Positions 56,901 to 64,000 of a stretch of 64,000 nt of DNA are shown piece after piece. A program made the translations under genes and the position numbers. How positions within the stretch are numbered: position 1 is the first letter of the stretch; every line of letters begins with the position of its first letter. The stretch comes from an uncultured Saprospiraceae bacterium (GTDB lineage: Bacteria > Bacteroidota > Bacteroidia > Chitinophagales > Saprospiraceae): positions 145,703 through 209,702 of the forward strand of contig CALGLU010000018.1 of the NCBI GenBank assembly GCA_937959275.1. Direction: 5' to 3'. The notes beneath the pieces are model-generated. The model did no database searches, was not told where the DNA came from, and saw nothing but the letters and a program-made list of their open reading frames with translations.

Positions 56901-58641
56901 TGGACTCGTGATCAATGAAATCAATTATGACCCAGGTGCAGGCAATGCAGTTGAGTTTATAGAAATTAAAAACATCTCTTCTGCCCCGATTTTAATGGAC
57001 GATATCATTTTATCTGGAGGTGTCAGCTATACTTTTCCACCAGGTATTGTTGTTCCAGCTGGAGGGTTTATTGTATTAGCTAATAATGCTGCTATATTTC
57101 AGTCAGTCTATGGATTTACTGCAACGGGCGACTATTCAGGAAATCTCAATAATATTGCTGCCACCATTGAATTAACAGATTTCTTTGGCAATCAAGTTGA
57201 TATCGTTAGTTACAACAGTACTTCTCCATGGCCAACAGCACCTGCCACTGGTGCATTTAGTCTGGCACTTATAGATGCTGGCTTTAATAATAACGTGTCA
57301 GGTAATTGGTCAGAACAAGATGTTGCCACAAGCCCATTTGCGGAAAATACTTTTAGCGATGATCTAATCAACTATCAAAACTTGGTTATTAATGAAATCC
57401 ATTATAATCCAATTGATAGTATCACTCCCGGCGGTGGCATCATTCCTGGCCATATCTTTGATTTTATTGAGCTCAAAAATATTGGGACAACAGAAATAAA
57501 TTTATCTGGTACTGAGTTTACAACTGGCATCCAATATACATTTGATGCAGGTGATGTCATCCAACCAGGAGGTTTTATAGTCCTAGCTGCTAACGCCTCA
57601 TGGTTCCAGACTAGATATGGAATCGCCCCAACAGGAGTTTACACTGGTTCTCTTGACAATGGAGGAGAAGAAATAAGCATCATTAGCTTTTCAGGATTGC
57701 CTATAGATATGGTTACATATGATGACACAAAACCTTGGGACGTTACTGCTGATGGTGGGAATTACAGTCTTGCTCTCATAGAAGAGACATTGGATAATAT
57801 GAGTGCAGCTAATTGGTCTACGCAAAATGTATTCTATTCGCCATTTGAAGAGAATTCATTTGGAAATAATAATCAAAATTATGCTGGTTTAATCATTAAT
57901 GAATTGCATTATAATCCTCAATTTGGAGATAATTATGAGTTTATTGAATTAAAGAATAACAGTAATGTAGATATATGTTTGGATGGTCTTTCCTTTTCAG
58001 AAGGTGTCTCTTATTCCTTTTTACCAACAGATATTATTCCTGCGGGTGGATTTTTTGTCATAGCTGCAAGTTCTGCTATTTTTCAGTCCCATTACCAACT
58101 AACCCCAGATGGGGTCTATACTGGATCTCTACGTAATACTGGAGAGATCGTGAGCATTGTTGATTTCTTTGGGACTACGATAGATGAAATCAATTACTCT
58201 AGTACGTTGCCTTGGGACCCTCAAGCTTCTTTGGGACAATATAGCTTGGCATTACATGTAGGAGGAGTTAATAACTCATTAGCTCAAAATTGGAACACAC
58301 AATTGCCATTTTACACACCATTTGCTGAGAATATATTTGATGCAGATGGAGATAGTGTCGCCGACGACCTAGATGTATGCCCAGGATTTGACGATACGAT
58401 TGACACAAATAATAATGGTATCCCAGATGCTTGCGAAAGTGATTGTCCAGACTATATTTCTGAGACAACTCAATCGAATATCAATCTAAATCAAATAGCT
58501 AAAATAAGCATTGAGACGAACGGAAGAGTCATGAGTAGTTCAAATATTCTTTATCAAGCAGGTCAAAGTATTGAGTTGAATCCTGAATTTGAAGTTCTTC
58601 TGGGTGCAGTCTTTCATGCTCGAATAGAGGCTTGTAATTAA
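53974..58641 (+). CDS. Giant secreted CotH-kinase protein with chitobiase-like domains and five lamin-tail domains
   Basis: A 1555-residue protein with signal peptide (VTNVSYSQ). A chitobiase/hexosaminidase C-terminal-like domain (about 31-115, ATIRYTTNNSKPSPTSG) precedes the CotH kinase domain (about 125-545) with CGTQTWGGS, LLRAGSQDGLN, YHLMERPDASWF, DDYEVRRGTGNYWDG and LWDVDLGLGQG. A second chitobiase-like domain (about 548-630) leads to five lamin-tail domains starting near 639, 808, 979, 1138 and 1306 (each with INE-HYNP and EF-E-KN). One TSP3 repeat and the shared C-terminal domain (ending FHARIEACN) follow. It is highly similar to the next gene through its first two lamin-tail domains, showing tandem duplication. 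Confidence 0.92.
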   Translation: MVVSNSYTRIKNLKTYWSIAILFLLVTNVSYSQVSIEFSDERGFYNSPINVVISSPEDPNATIRYTTNNSKPSPTSGLIYNGPININKTTSIRAIAIGAFGNSKVITHTYIFLDEITSKNYMSSHIPNNAALDQALLSLPTISIVDEDILTQSSGLIEHIDLETEVSLEMFFPNGDKDIMLHCGTQTWGGSDLNPKKSYRLEFKNAYGDKKLDFDVFNSDDYETHEYKIPPRLEFDKILLRAGSQDGLNAEFGNENNAQFIRNRFMMDVSMELGFPEAHGRYVHVYVNQIYQGQYHLMERPDASWFETYFGGNKDDYEVRRGTGNYWDGYTGANEGPAHIAMTSNINMGSAAGIANTSQYINLGSAANYMVMMGYLSGFDWSDSHNSLCGGHITPGEVPYMFPLWDVDLGLGQGGKWHPDFSGDVTYFNAPYPNDGPLPNNLVNSPEFKVLLGDALHCACFDDGPLTQANADSLYFERAQQIETSVIAEAARWGNVTFTSNGGVDVPQWNKSDWTSELNYMRNSYLPQRRINLINHFKSNNAYPSINGVEYSDDGGLFANGYQLTLSNPNLGGTVFYTIDGSDPRTYGGGVSSSAISYSGPITLPTGVYEVKARIRNGTTWSAMCPKKFYIGQNYTNIRINEIHYNPEDSLINNVNVSGTKFEFIELKNRGTTDVNMTDVIFDKGVTIFFPEGLIIPAGSFFILADNALHFQQKYGFAPDLVWEGKLSNGGEELRFVGPDKKTIDKVNYDDSFPWDPVPDVGKYSLGCIDINVTNNSSVNWSKQVVYYTPGEENIFPTDIKPDYSGIVINEIHYHPSEYFHAGPDTIVPSKEFEFVEIKNISNSVIFMADLEFVEGINYKFDDNVFLAPNNFIVLAEDSMWFHQRYGFAPFDKYDGKLENDSDTIVLYDVFNRMVDSVAYFDSSPWDNLPDLGEYSLGLIDPNLDHNKALNWSHQCDLVTPKAENTFCADAYPDYSGLVINEINYDPGAGNAVEFIEIKNISSAPILMDDIILSGGVSYTFPPGIVVPAGGFIVLANNAAIFQSVYGFTATGDYSGNLNNIAATIELTDFFGNQVDIVSYNSTSPWPTAPATGAFSLALIDAGFNNNVSGNWSEQDVATSPFAENTFSDDLINYQNLVINEIHYNPIDSITPGGGIIPGHIFDFIELKNIGTTEINLSGTEFTTGIQYTFDAGDVIQPGGFIVLAANASWFQTRYGIAPTGVYTGSLDNGGEEISIISFSGLPIDMVTYDDTKPWDVTADGGNYSLALIEETLDNMSAANWSTQNVFYSPFEENSFGNNNQNYAGLIINELHYNPQFGDNYEFIELKNNSNVDICLDGLSFSEGVSYSFLPTDIIPAGGFFVIAASSAIFQSHYQLTPDGVYTGSLRNTGEIVSIVDFFGTTIDEINYSSTLPWDPQASLGQYSLALHVGGVNNSLAQNWNTQLPFYTPFAENIFDADGDSVADDLDVCPGFDDTIDTNNNGIPDACESDCPDYISETTQSNINLNQIAKISIETNGRVMSSSNILYQAGQSIELNPEFEVLLGAVFHARIEACN

Positions 58642-59200
58642 TGTGAATTCCAAATAGCACAGAACGATTATTCTTCCAACTGATTTTAACTCAAAGTTGC
58701 TTAGTTACTATCATAGCTATTTCAATTGAAAATCTATTTGTCATGATTTTTACCAAAAATCCCGCCAAATAGAGACTTTCTCTAACCATTCCACGCGGCA
58801 CTTCGTACCGCGCTACAATAATGTCGCACTTTCAGCGCTTCTATTCCCTTAACTTAAAGACATTGGGTTTTAACTACTTGCATACGACTAAATCCATGAC
58901 TTTAAAGTCACTAATGTAACTTGCAGTTAATTCCATTTTTATTATCGTACAATATGTTACATTTCTGTAATAAAGCATTAATACGCATAGCTCATTTTTT
59001 TCACCATTCATTTAAGATTAACTACAATTTCACTTTACTCATAGGTATCCTATCCTAGCCCATCTACAATTTGATGACATTTATAGTTAAAGAGGCTAAA
59101 TACCAAACTATACTGTTAAATATGTAGTCTTAATAGTATTATTCGTGTGGATACTCATTTAATCGTTGTCCTATTTATGAATTCTCTATCAAGTTGAGCT
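58642..59200. other. Intergenic region, 559 bp
   Basis: Spacer between the two CotH paralogues. It holds no credible gene. Around 58790-58850 there is a GC-richer patch containing CCGCGCTACAA (58808-58818), which recurs at 62931-62941 next to the repeated block by the transposase. The patch may be a decayed copy of the same intergenic element. Confidence 0.45.
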
Positions 59201-62200
59201 ATGCATATCATTAAGAATTTTCACAATAGCTTTAGACTACTAAATAAACGTCATGCCGTTATCATTCTGCTCATCCTGAATGCCTGCGCAAGCCATAGTC
59301 AAATAACCTTAGATTTCAGCTTCGAACGAGGATTCTATTCTTCTCCGATTAATGTTGTGCTCTCTTCATCTGAGGACCCAAACGCTACAATCCGATATAC
59401 AACTGATAATTCGAAACCCACTCCTACAAATGGTTTAGACTATACTGGTCAAATCAATATCAGTCAAACAAAGTCAATACGGGCATACGCACAATCGACA
59501 ACACTAGGCACATCAAACGTAATCACCCACACATATATTTATTTGGATGAGATCACATCGAAAGCATACATGAGTAATCATATCCCGAATAATGCACTGC
59601 TCGACGAAGCCCTCTTATCTATACCTTCAATCTCAATCGTCAGCAATCAAATCGGTATTGGATCTTCAGTAACTAATGAAACTGAAGTATCGCTTGAGAT
59701 GTTTTTTCCAAATGGGGATAAAGGCTTCATGATAAACTGTGGCACACAAACCTGGGGAGGTAGTACATCAAATCCTAAACTATCCTATCGGTTTGAATTT
59801 AAAAATGCTTTTGGTGAAAAAAAGCTAGATTTTGATGTCTTTGGAACTGATGATTATGAAACACATGAATACAAAGTACCTCCACGAGTAGAATTTGATA
59901 AACTCCTACTTCGTGCAGGTAGTCAAGATGGATTAAACTCTGAATTTGGGAACGAAGAACATGCTCAGTTTTTGAGAAATCGGTTTATGATGGATGCCTC
60001 GATGGAACTCGGATTTCCAGAAGCGCATGGCCGGTATGTACATGTCTATGTCAATAGTGCTTATATAGGCCAATATCATTTAATGGAACGTCCGGACGCC
60101 TCTTGGTTTGAATCTTATTATGGTGCAAATAAAGATGACTATGAGGTGAGAAGAGGTGTTGGTAACTATTGGGATGGATATACTGGTGCGGCTGAAGGTC
60201 CTGCACACAATGCTATGACAAACAATATAGATCTTAGCAGCACTGCGGCCATAGCGAACACCAATCAGTATATCGACTTACAGTCAGCAGCTAATTATAT
60301 GGTCATGATGGGTTATGTAAGTGGATTTGACTGGGACAATAATCAAAACTCGCTATGTGGAGGTCATCAAACTCCGGGTATAGCTCCGTATACATTTCAC
60401 CTTTGGGATGTAGATTTTTCATTAGGTCAAGGCGGAAGATGGCATCCTTTCTTTGCAGGAGATGTCAGCTACTTTTATGCACCATTTACAAATGATGGTC
60501 CATTGCCTCCTGGTCTTGTGGGGCATCCTGAATTCAACATGATGATGGCAGATGCACTTCATTGTGCTTGCTTTGATGACGGACCACTAACTCAGGCAAA
60601 TGCGGACAGTTTATATTTTGAAAGAGCACAACAGATTGACACTTCTATTATTGCAGAAGCAGCAAGGTGGGGCAATATTACATTTACTAATGATGGGAAT
60701 ATTGATATACCTCAATGGGATCAACTAAACTGGCAAACCGAATTAAATTATGTCAGAAACACCTTCCTACCACAACGTCGGACCAACCTTATCGACCATT
60801 TTAAAAACAATAATGCCTATCCAAGTATTGATGGTGTTGTCTACAGTCATGAAGGTGGAATATATGCAAATGGACATCAGCTAACACTTTCAAATCCTAA
60901 TGGTGTAGGTACAATTTATTACACAACCGATGAATCTGATCCACGTAGCTATGGCGGTGGGCTTAGTGCGAGTGCAGTTGCATATACTGGAGCTATACCA
61001 TTACCACAAGGCGTCTATGAAGTCAAAGCTAGAGTTAAAAATGGAAGTACTTGGTCAGCCATGTGCCCAAAGAAATTTTATATTGGACAAGACTATAAAA
61101 ATGTTCGCATTAATGAGATTCATTATAATCCACAAGATGAAAACATCAACGGAACACTGGTGTCAGGTAAAACATTTGAATTTATAGAATTAAAGAATAG
61201 AGGGACGACTGATGTCGATATGACAGATGTCATATTCGATAAAGGAGTCAGTCTATTTTTTCCAGATGGAGTCATTATTCCAGCAGGCGGATTTTTAATC
61301 TTAGCGGATAATGCTCAAAACTTTCAACTGAAATATGGCTTTGCCCCAGATCTGATATGGGAGGGAAAGCTTGATAATGGTGGAGAAGAACTTAGGTATA
61401 TAGGGCCTGATAGACAAACCATTGATATGGTGACCTACGATGATGATTTACCATGGGATCCTCTACCTGATCTAGGAGAATACAGTCTAGGCTGTATAGA
61501 TATTCATGTATCGAACAACAGCTCTGTTAACTGGTCTGAACAATTAATTCATTATACACCGGGTGCAGAAAATGTATTTGCTGCCAACACGATACCAGAT
61601 TACTCAGGCATTGTCATCAATGAAATTCATTATCATCCGGAGGATTATTTTCATGTCGGACCTGACACGCTTGTTCCAAGTAAAGAATTTGAATTTGTAG
61701 AAATACATAATCATTCGAGTAGCGTCATTTATATGTCAGGCTTAGAATTTGTGGAAGGCATCAATTATGAATTTGGAGATGTGTCTTTAGCGCCCGATGA
61801 CTTTATCGTATTAGCAGAAGACTCTATGTGGTTTCATCAAAGATATGGATTTGCAGCGTTTGATAAGTACGATGGAAAACTTGAAAATGATTCAGACACA
61901 CTTATTTTGAAAAGTCTCTTTAACGAGGTCGTTGACTCAGTAGCTTACTTTACGACAGGTGCTTGGGATCCTTTACCAGATCTGGGAGAATATAGTTTGG
62001 CTTTAATCGATCCTAATGCTGATCACAATGCGGCATCGAATTGGTCACACCAGTGTGTCTTTGTTACACCTGGTGCTCACAATGACTTTGATAGCGACAA
62101 CGATGGGGTATGTGATTCAGACGACAATGACTGTGTAAGCATTGATTACCAAGATTTTGAATCAAGCGCAGGGATTTGGCAAAGCAATGGTTTGGATGCA

Positions 62201-62788
62201 GCATACATCGCCTCATTAGAAAGTCCTTCTGGAAATTATGCCTTTAGGATTCGAGATAATTCTGGCATAGCTTCTTCGTTTTCTAGCTCAGCTCTTGATT
62301 TAACAAGTGGCAATTCAGCTGTTATCATCTTTAGTTTTAAATCAAAAAACTTAAGCGTAGGAGAAGATTTCTTTTTGGAAATATCTACTGATGGCGGCGT
62401 GTCATTCCAGATACAGAACCAATGGATAGCAGGCACTCATTTTAATAATGATATCATCTATGATGAGCACATAAGCTTAGCAGCTAACAGTATTTCTCAG
62501 AACACTGTATTTCGATTTAGATGTGATGCGAGTGTCAATGCTGATGAAGTCTATATAGATAATGTAAGAATTGAATCTTGTCCAACGACTTGTGAACCCT
62601 TTATTATACAATCCAGCAATGCTAGTATTCTTCAGTCCGAGTCAGTGATACAGTATATAGAATCAAACGGTACAGTAGAAGCTAATTCAACGATCGACTT
62701 TAATGCTGGAGATCATATTTTAATGACAAATGAATTTGAAGTTAAACTAGGTGCAGTGTTTCATGCGTTTATTGAGACTTGTAATTAG
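59201..62788 (+). CDS. Giant secreted CotH-kinase protein with two lamin-tail domains (paralogue of the preceding gene)
   Basis: A 1195-residue protein. A long signal region ends ACASHSQ (possible alternative start within it). The chitobiase-like, CotH, second chitobiase-like and first two lamin-tail domains follow the preceding protein residue for residue with few gaps, including CGTQTWGGS, LMERPDASWFESYYG and LWDVDFSLGQG. The three further lamin-tail domains of the neighbour are absent. Instead there is a short Ca-binding DSDNDGVCDSDDNDC segment and a jelly-roll-like module (about 980-1127, DFESSAGIWQSNG ... DEVYIDNVRIESC). The shared C-terminal domain ends FHAFIETCN. Confidence 0.92.
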   Translation: MHIIKNFHNSFRLLNKRHAVIILLILNACASHSQITLDFSFERGFYSSPINVVLSSSEDPNATIRYTTDNSKPTPTNGLDYTGQINISQTKSIRAYAQSTTLGTSNVITHTYIYLDEITSKAYMSNHIPNNALLDEALLSIPSISIVSNQIGIGSSVTNETEVSLEMFFPNGDKGFMINCGTQTWGGSTSNPKLSYRFEFKNAFGEKKLDFDVFGTDDYETHEYKVPPRVEFDKLLLRAGSQDGLNSEFGNEEHAQFLRNRFMMDASMELGFPEAHGRYVHVYVNSAYIGQYHLMERPDASWFESYYGANKDDYEVRRGVGNYWDGYTGAAEGPAHNAMTNNIDLSSTAAIANTNQYIDLQSAANYMVMMGYVSGFDWDNNQNSLCGGHQTPGIAPYTFHLWDVDFSLGQGGRWHPFFAGDVSYFYAPFTNDGPLPPGLVGHPEFNMMMADALHCACFDDGPLTQANADSLYFERAQQIDTSIIAEAARWGNITFTNDGNIDIPQWDQLNWQTELNYVRNTFLPQRRTNLIDHFKNNNAYPSIDGVVYSHEGGIYANGHQLTLSNPNGVGTIYYTTDESDPRSYGGGLSASAVAYTGAIPLPQGVYEVKARVKNGSTWSAMCPKKFYIGQDYKNVRINEIHYNPQDENINGTLVSGKTFEFIELKNRGTTDVDMTDVIFDKGVSLFFPDGVIIPAGGFLILADNAQNFQLKYGFAPDLIWEGKLDNGGEELRYIGPDRQTIDMVTYDDDLPWDPLPDLGEYSLGCIDIHVSNNSSVNWSEQLIHYTPGAENVFAANTIPDYSGIVINEIHYHPEDYFHVGPDTLVPSKEFEFVEIHNHSSSVIYMSGLEFVEGINYEFGDVSLAPDDFIVLAEDSMWFHQRYGFAAFDKYDGKLENDSDTLILKSLFNEVVDSVAYFTTGAWDPLPDLGEYSLALIDPNADHNAASNWSHQCVFVTPGAHNDFDSDNDGVCDSDDNDCVSIDYQDFESSAGIWQSNGLDAAYIASLESPSGNYAFRIRDNSGIASSFSSSALDLTSGNSAVIIFSFKSKNLSVGEDFFLEISTDGGVSFQIQNQWIAGTHFNNDIIYDEHISLAANSISQNTVFRFRCDASVNADEVYIDNVRIESCPTTCEPFIIQSSNASILQSESVIQYIESNGTVEANSTIDFNAGDHILMTNEFEVKLGAVFHAFIETCN

Positions 62789-62797
62789 GTATTTTAA

Positions 62798-63110
62798 GAG
62801 CAGTTACTCTTCTGCTCTGCGGCAAACCTGATAGGTTTTTTTTGAAACCTATAAGGTTATCAGCCCGCGGTGCTATTCCTTAACACCGTTGTATTGTCAC
62901 CCACCTGTCCTCCCTCAAAGGGAGGCAATGCCGCGCTACAAAGCTCTGGCTATATTTAATAGTAATTTCAAATAAGTAAAGAGCAGTTACTCTTCTGCTC
63001 TGCGGAAAATCTGATAGGTTTTTTGGATAGTTTTCAGGATCAGCCCGCGGTGCTATTCCTTAACAACATTGTATAGTCACCTACCTGTCCTCCCTGAAAG
63101 GGCAGGGTCA
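62798..63110. repeat. Two imperfect 130-bp direct repeats, 183-bp period, with palindromes
   Basis: Copy 1 (62798-62930) and copy 2 (62981-63110) both run from GAGCAGTTACTCTTCTGCTC through CAGCCCGCGGTGCTATTCC to CCTGTCCTCCCT-AAAGGG. Each opens with a GAGCAG/CTGCTC hairpin. In copy 1 AACCTGATAGGTTT (62825-62838) pairs with AAACCTATAAGGTT (62845-62858) with one mismatch, and CCTCCCT/AGGGAGG (62909-62925) forms a second tight hairpin. Both are degraded in copy 2. There is no coding potential. The block lies between a CotH gene and the transposase. Confidence 0.8.
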
Positions 63111-64000
63111 AACAGTTCTTAAATAATAAATATATTATTGACTGATTAACAATAAGGATTCCTCTGGTTTATTAGCAAATATCTCAATAGCGAATTTGAT
63201 TGATTCATATCCATTTGATCTATAGATATTCATCATGATTGATTTTATAATCGATATGTTGCGAGCAATACCTCCAGTCTTGATCCTATTCTTGTCTTCG
63301 TTTAAAGTGACATCTTTAACCCAATGTAAGCGGTTTTCGATACTCCAGTGATCTCTTATTCCTGTAGCATAGTAGTCTGCATCTTTTTTATCTAGGCTAC
63401 TTATGTAGTAGTTATGGTTTGAATATTTCTTTGATTTTCGATAGCCCCATCTATGGACATGTATAATTGTTTTCAGTCCATACCATTGACCAAATATTTC
63501 ATGTTCTTGGGTTTGAACTGAGTAGACATCAATTTGCCTATTTTCATTTCGTCCTCTCTTTTCATCTGTGGTTAAGCAGGTGCAAATTGGTCGATTTAGA
63601 GTAACATGTTCTTTGGCAGCATTATGTAGATACTTGTGATTTCCCTTAACTTGAATCAAATAATCATTTCGTCCATCCACGATTTTTTTGGTGGTTTTTT
63701 TTGGCAGTGAAGTGCATCTAAGGTGATGATAATCCCTTTATTTGCAAACAATTCTATCATTTCTTGTACTGTTCTAATTTCGCTCTGCTTTTTACTTTCA
63801 AAGGTAGCGGCACTTAAACTAATACCAGTTCGATTACAAAACGAACTGACTATATAATGGAAATTCTGGTATGAATCATTGTAGTTAGTTATGGTAGATG
63901 ACAAGCCCTTTCCATCCATATGAATCCAATCTCCTTTTTCAATAAATTGAGAAGACCACTTAAAAAATGCATCCGTTAAATGTTCAAATTCAATTTCGAG
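63103..64000 (-). mobile_element. ISAs1-family insertion sequence, partial
   Basis: The transposase content defines the element; its 5' part is beyond the window. The 3' end may lie near 63103-63130, where CAGGGTCAAACAG follows the intergenic repeat, since ISAs1-type ends often begin CAGGG. The opposite end is not visible, so the terminal inverted repeat and target duplication cannot be confirmed. Confidence 0.6.
63135..64000 (-). pseudogene. ISAs1-family transposase, frameshifted and truncated by the window edge
   Basis: The minus-strand frame is open to base 64000 (HLTDAFFKWSSQFIEKGDWIHMDGKG) and carries the DDE transposase segments MDGKGLSST and IITLDALHCQKK. The frame is then lost, and the second segment (63135-63680) carries on with DGRNDYLIQVKGNHKYL and RDHWSIENRLHWVKDVTLNEDK, the typical ISAs1 C-terminal part with the catalytic Glu. 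The break falls in an A8 run (T8 at 63695-63702 on the plus strand). One extra A there, or a -1 ribosomal slip, would restore HCQKKTTKKIVDGRNDY exactly. It may therefore be a broken gene, a sequencing error or a slippage-expressed transposase. Confidence 0.8.

Noticed and set aside
58642..59200. Possible RNA gene in the 559-bp gap
   Set aside because: Only a short GC-richer patch is visible, with no cloverleaf, conserved structure or terminator.

Overview
The window is AT-rich and densely coded. Genes start without purine-rich Shine-Dalgarno sites, and it carries LytS/LytTR regulator pairs, a type IX secretion (T9SS) sorting domain, SprB repeats, secreted M43 metalloproteases, CotH/lamin-tail proteins and an ISAs1-type transposase. 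Together these point to a member of the Bacteroidota, most likely a free-living or marine relative of the Saprospiria. That placement comes from domain content, not from a marker gene. No rRNA, tRNA or CRISPR array was seen.

Layout. 1-6333: the 3' part of a giant secreted metzincin protease joined to five beta-helix modules. 6507-13309: two sensor kinase/LytTR response regulator pairs on either side of an oppositely oriented M43 lipoprotein protease. 13455-15639: an M20 amidohydrolase overlapping an SDR oxidoreductase. 15645-23727: a small lipoprotein, then a 2.45-kaa HYR-like repeat protein with cohesin-like, dockerin-like and T9SS type A sorting regions. 23973-28199: acyl-ACP thioesterase, TPR lipoprotein, MerC-like membrane protein, alpha/beta hydrolase and a DUF2007 protein. 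28555-35383: two more M43 proteases with large accessory regions. 35495-39796: a beta-lactamase-fold hydrolase and an S9 peptidase, both lipoproteins. 39875-48846: mostly housekeeping genes (LuxR-type HTH, TPR proteins, LepA, NrtR-like regulator, threonine aldolase, DUF151 nuclease, EtfA/EtfB). 49015-62788: three consecutive giant secreted CotH-kinase/lamin-tail-domain proteins, two of them recent tandem paralogues. 62789-64000: a repeated intergenic block and a frameshifted ISAs1-family transposase running off the window.

How the genes fit together. The dominant theme is the cell surface. Six giant proteins (ends at 6333, 31017, 35383, 53715, 58641 and 62788) have unrelated N-terminal parts but share one short C-terminal domain that ends in, or close to, a cysteine. 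This looks like a common export or attachment tag, different from the classic T9SS type A domain on the 2.45-kaa protein and from the lipoprotein signals on the S9, beta-lactamase-like and one M43 protein. The window therefore appears to use at least three surface-localisation routes side by side.

The most unusual region is 49-63 kb, where CotH-type secreted kinase domains are built into long chains of lamin-tail and calcium-binding repeats carrying the shared C-terminal tag. A surface protein-phosphorylation or scaffold system is a reasonable hypothesis but is not shown by sequence alone.
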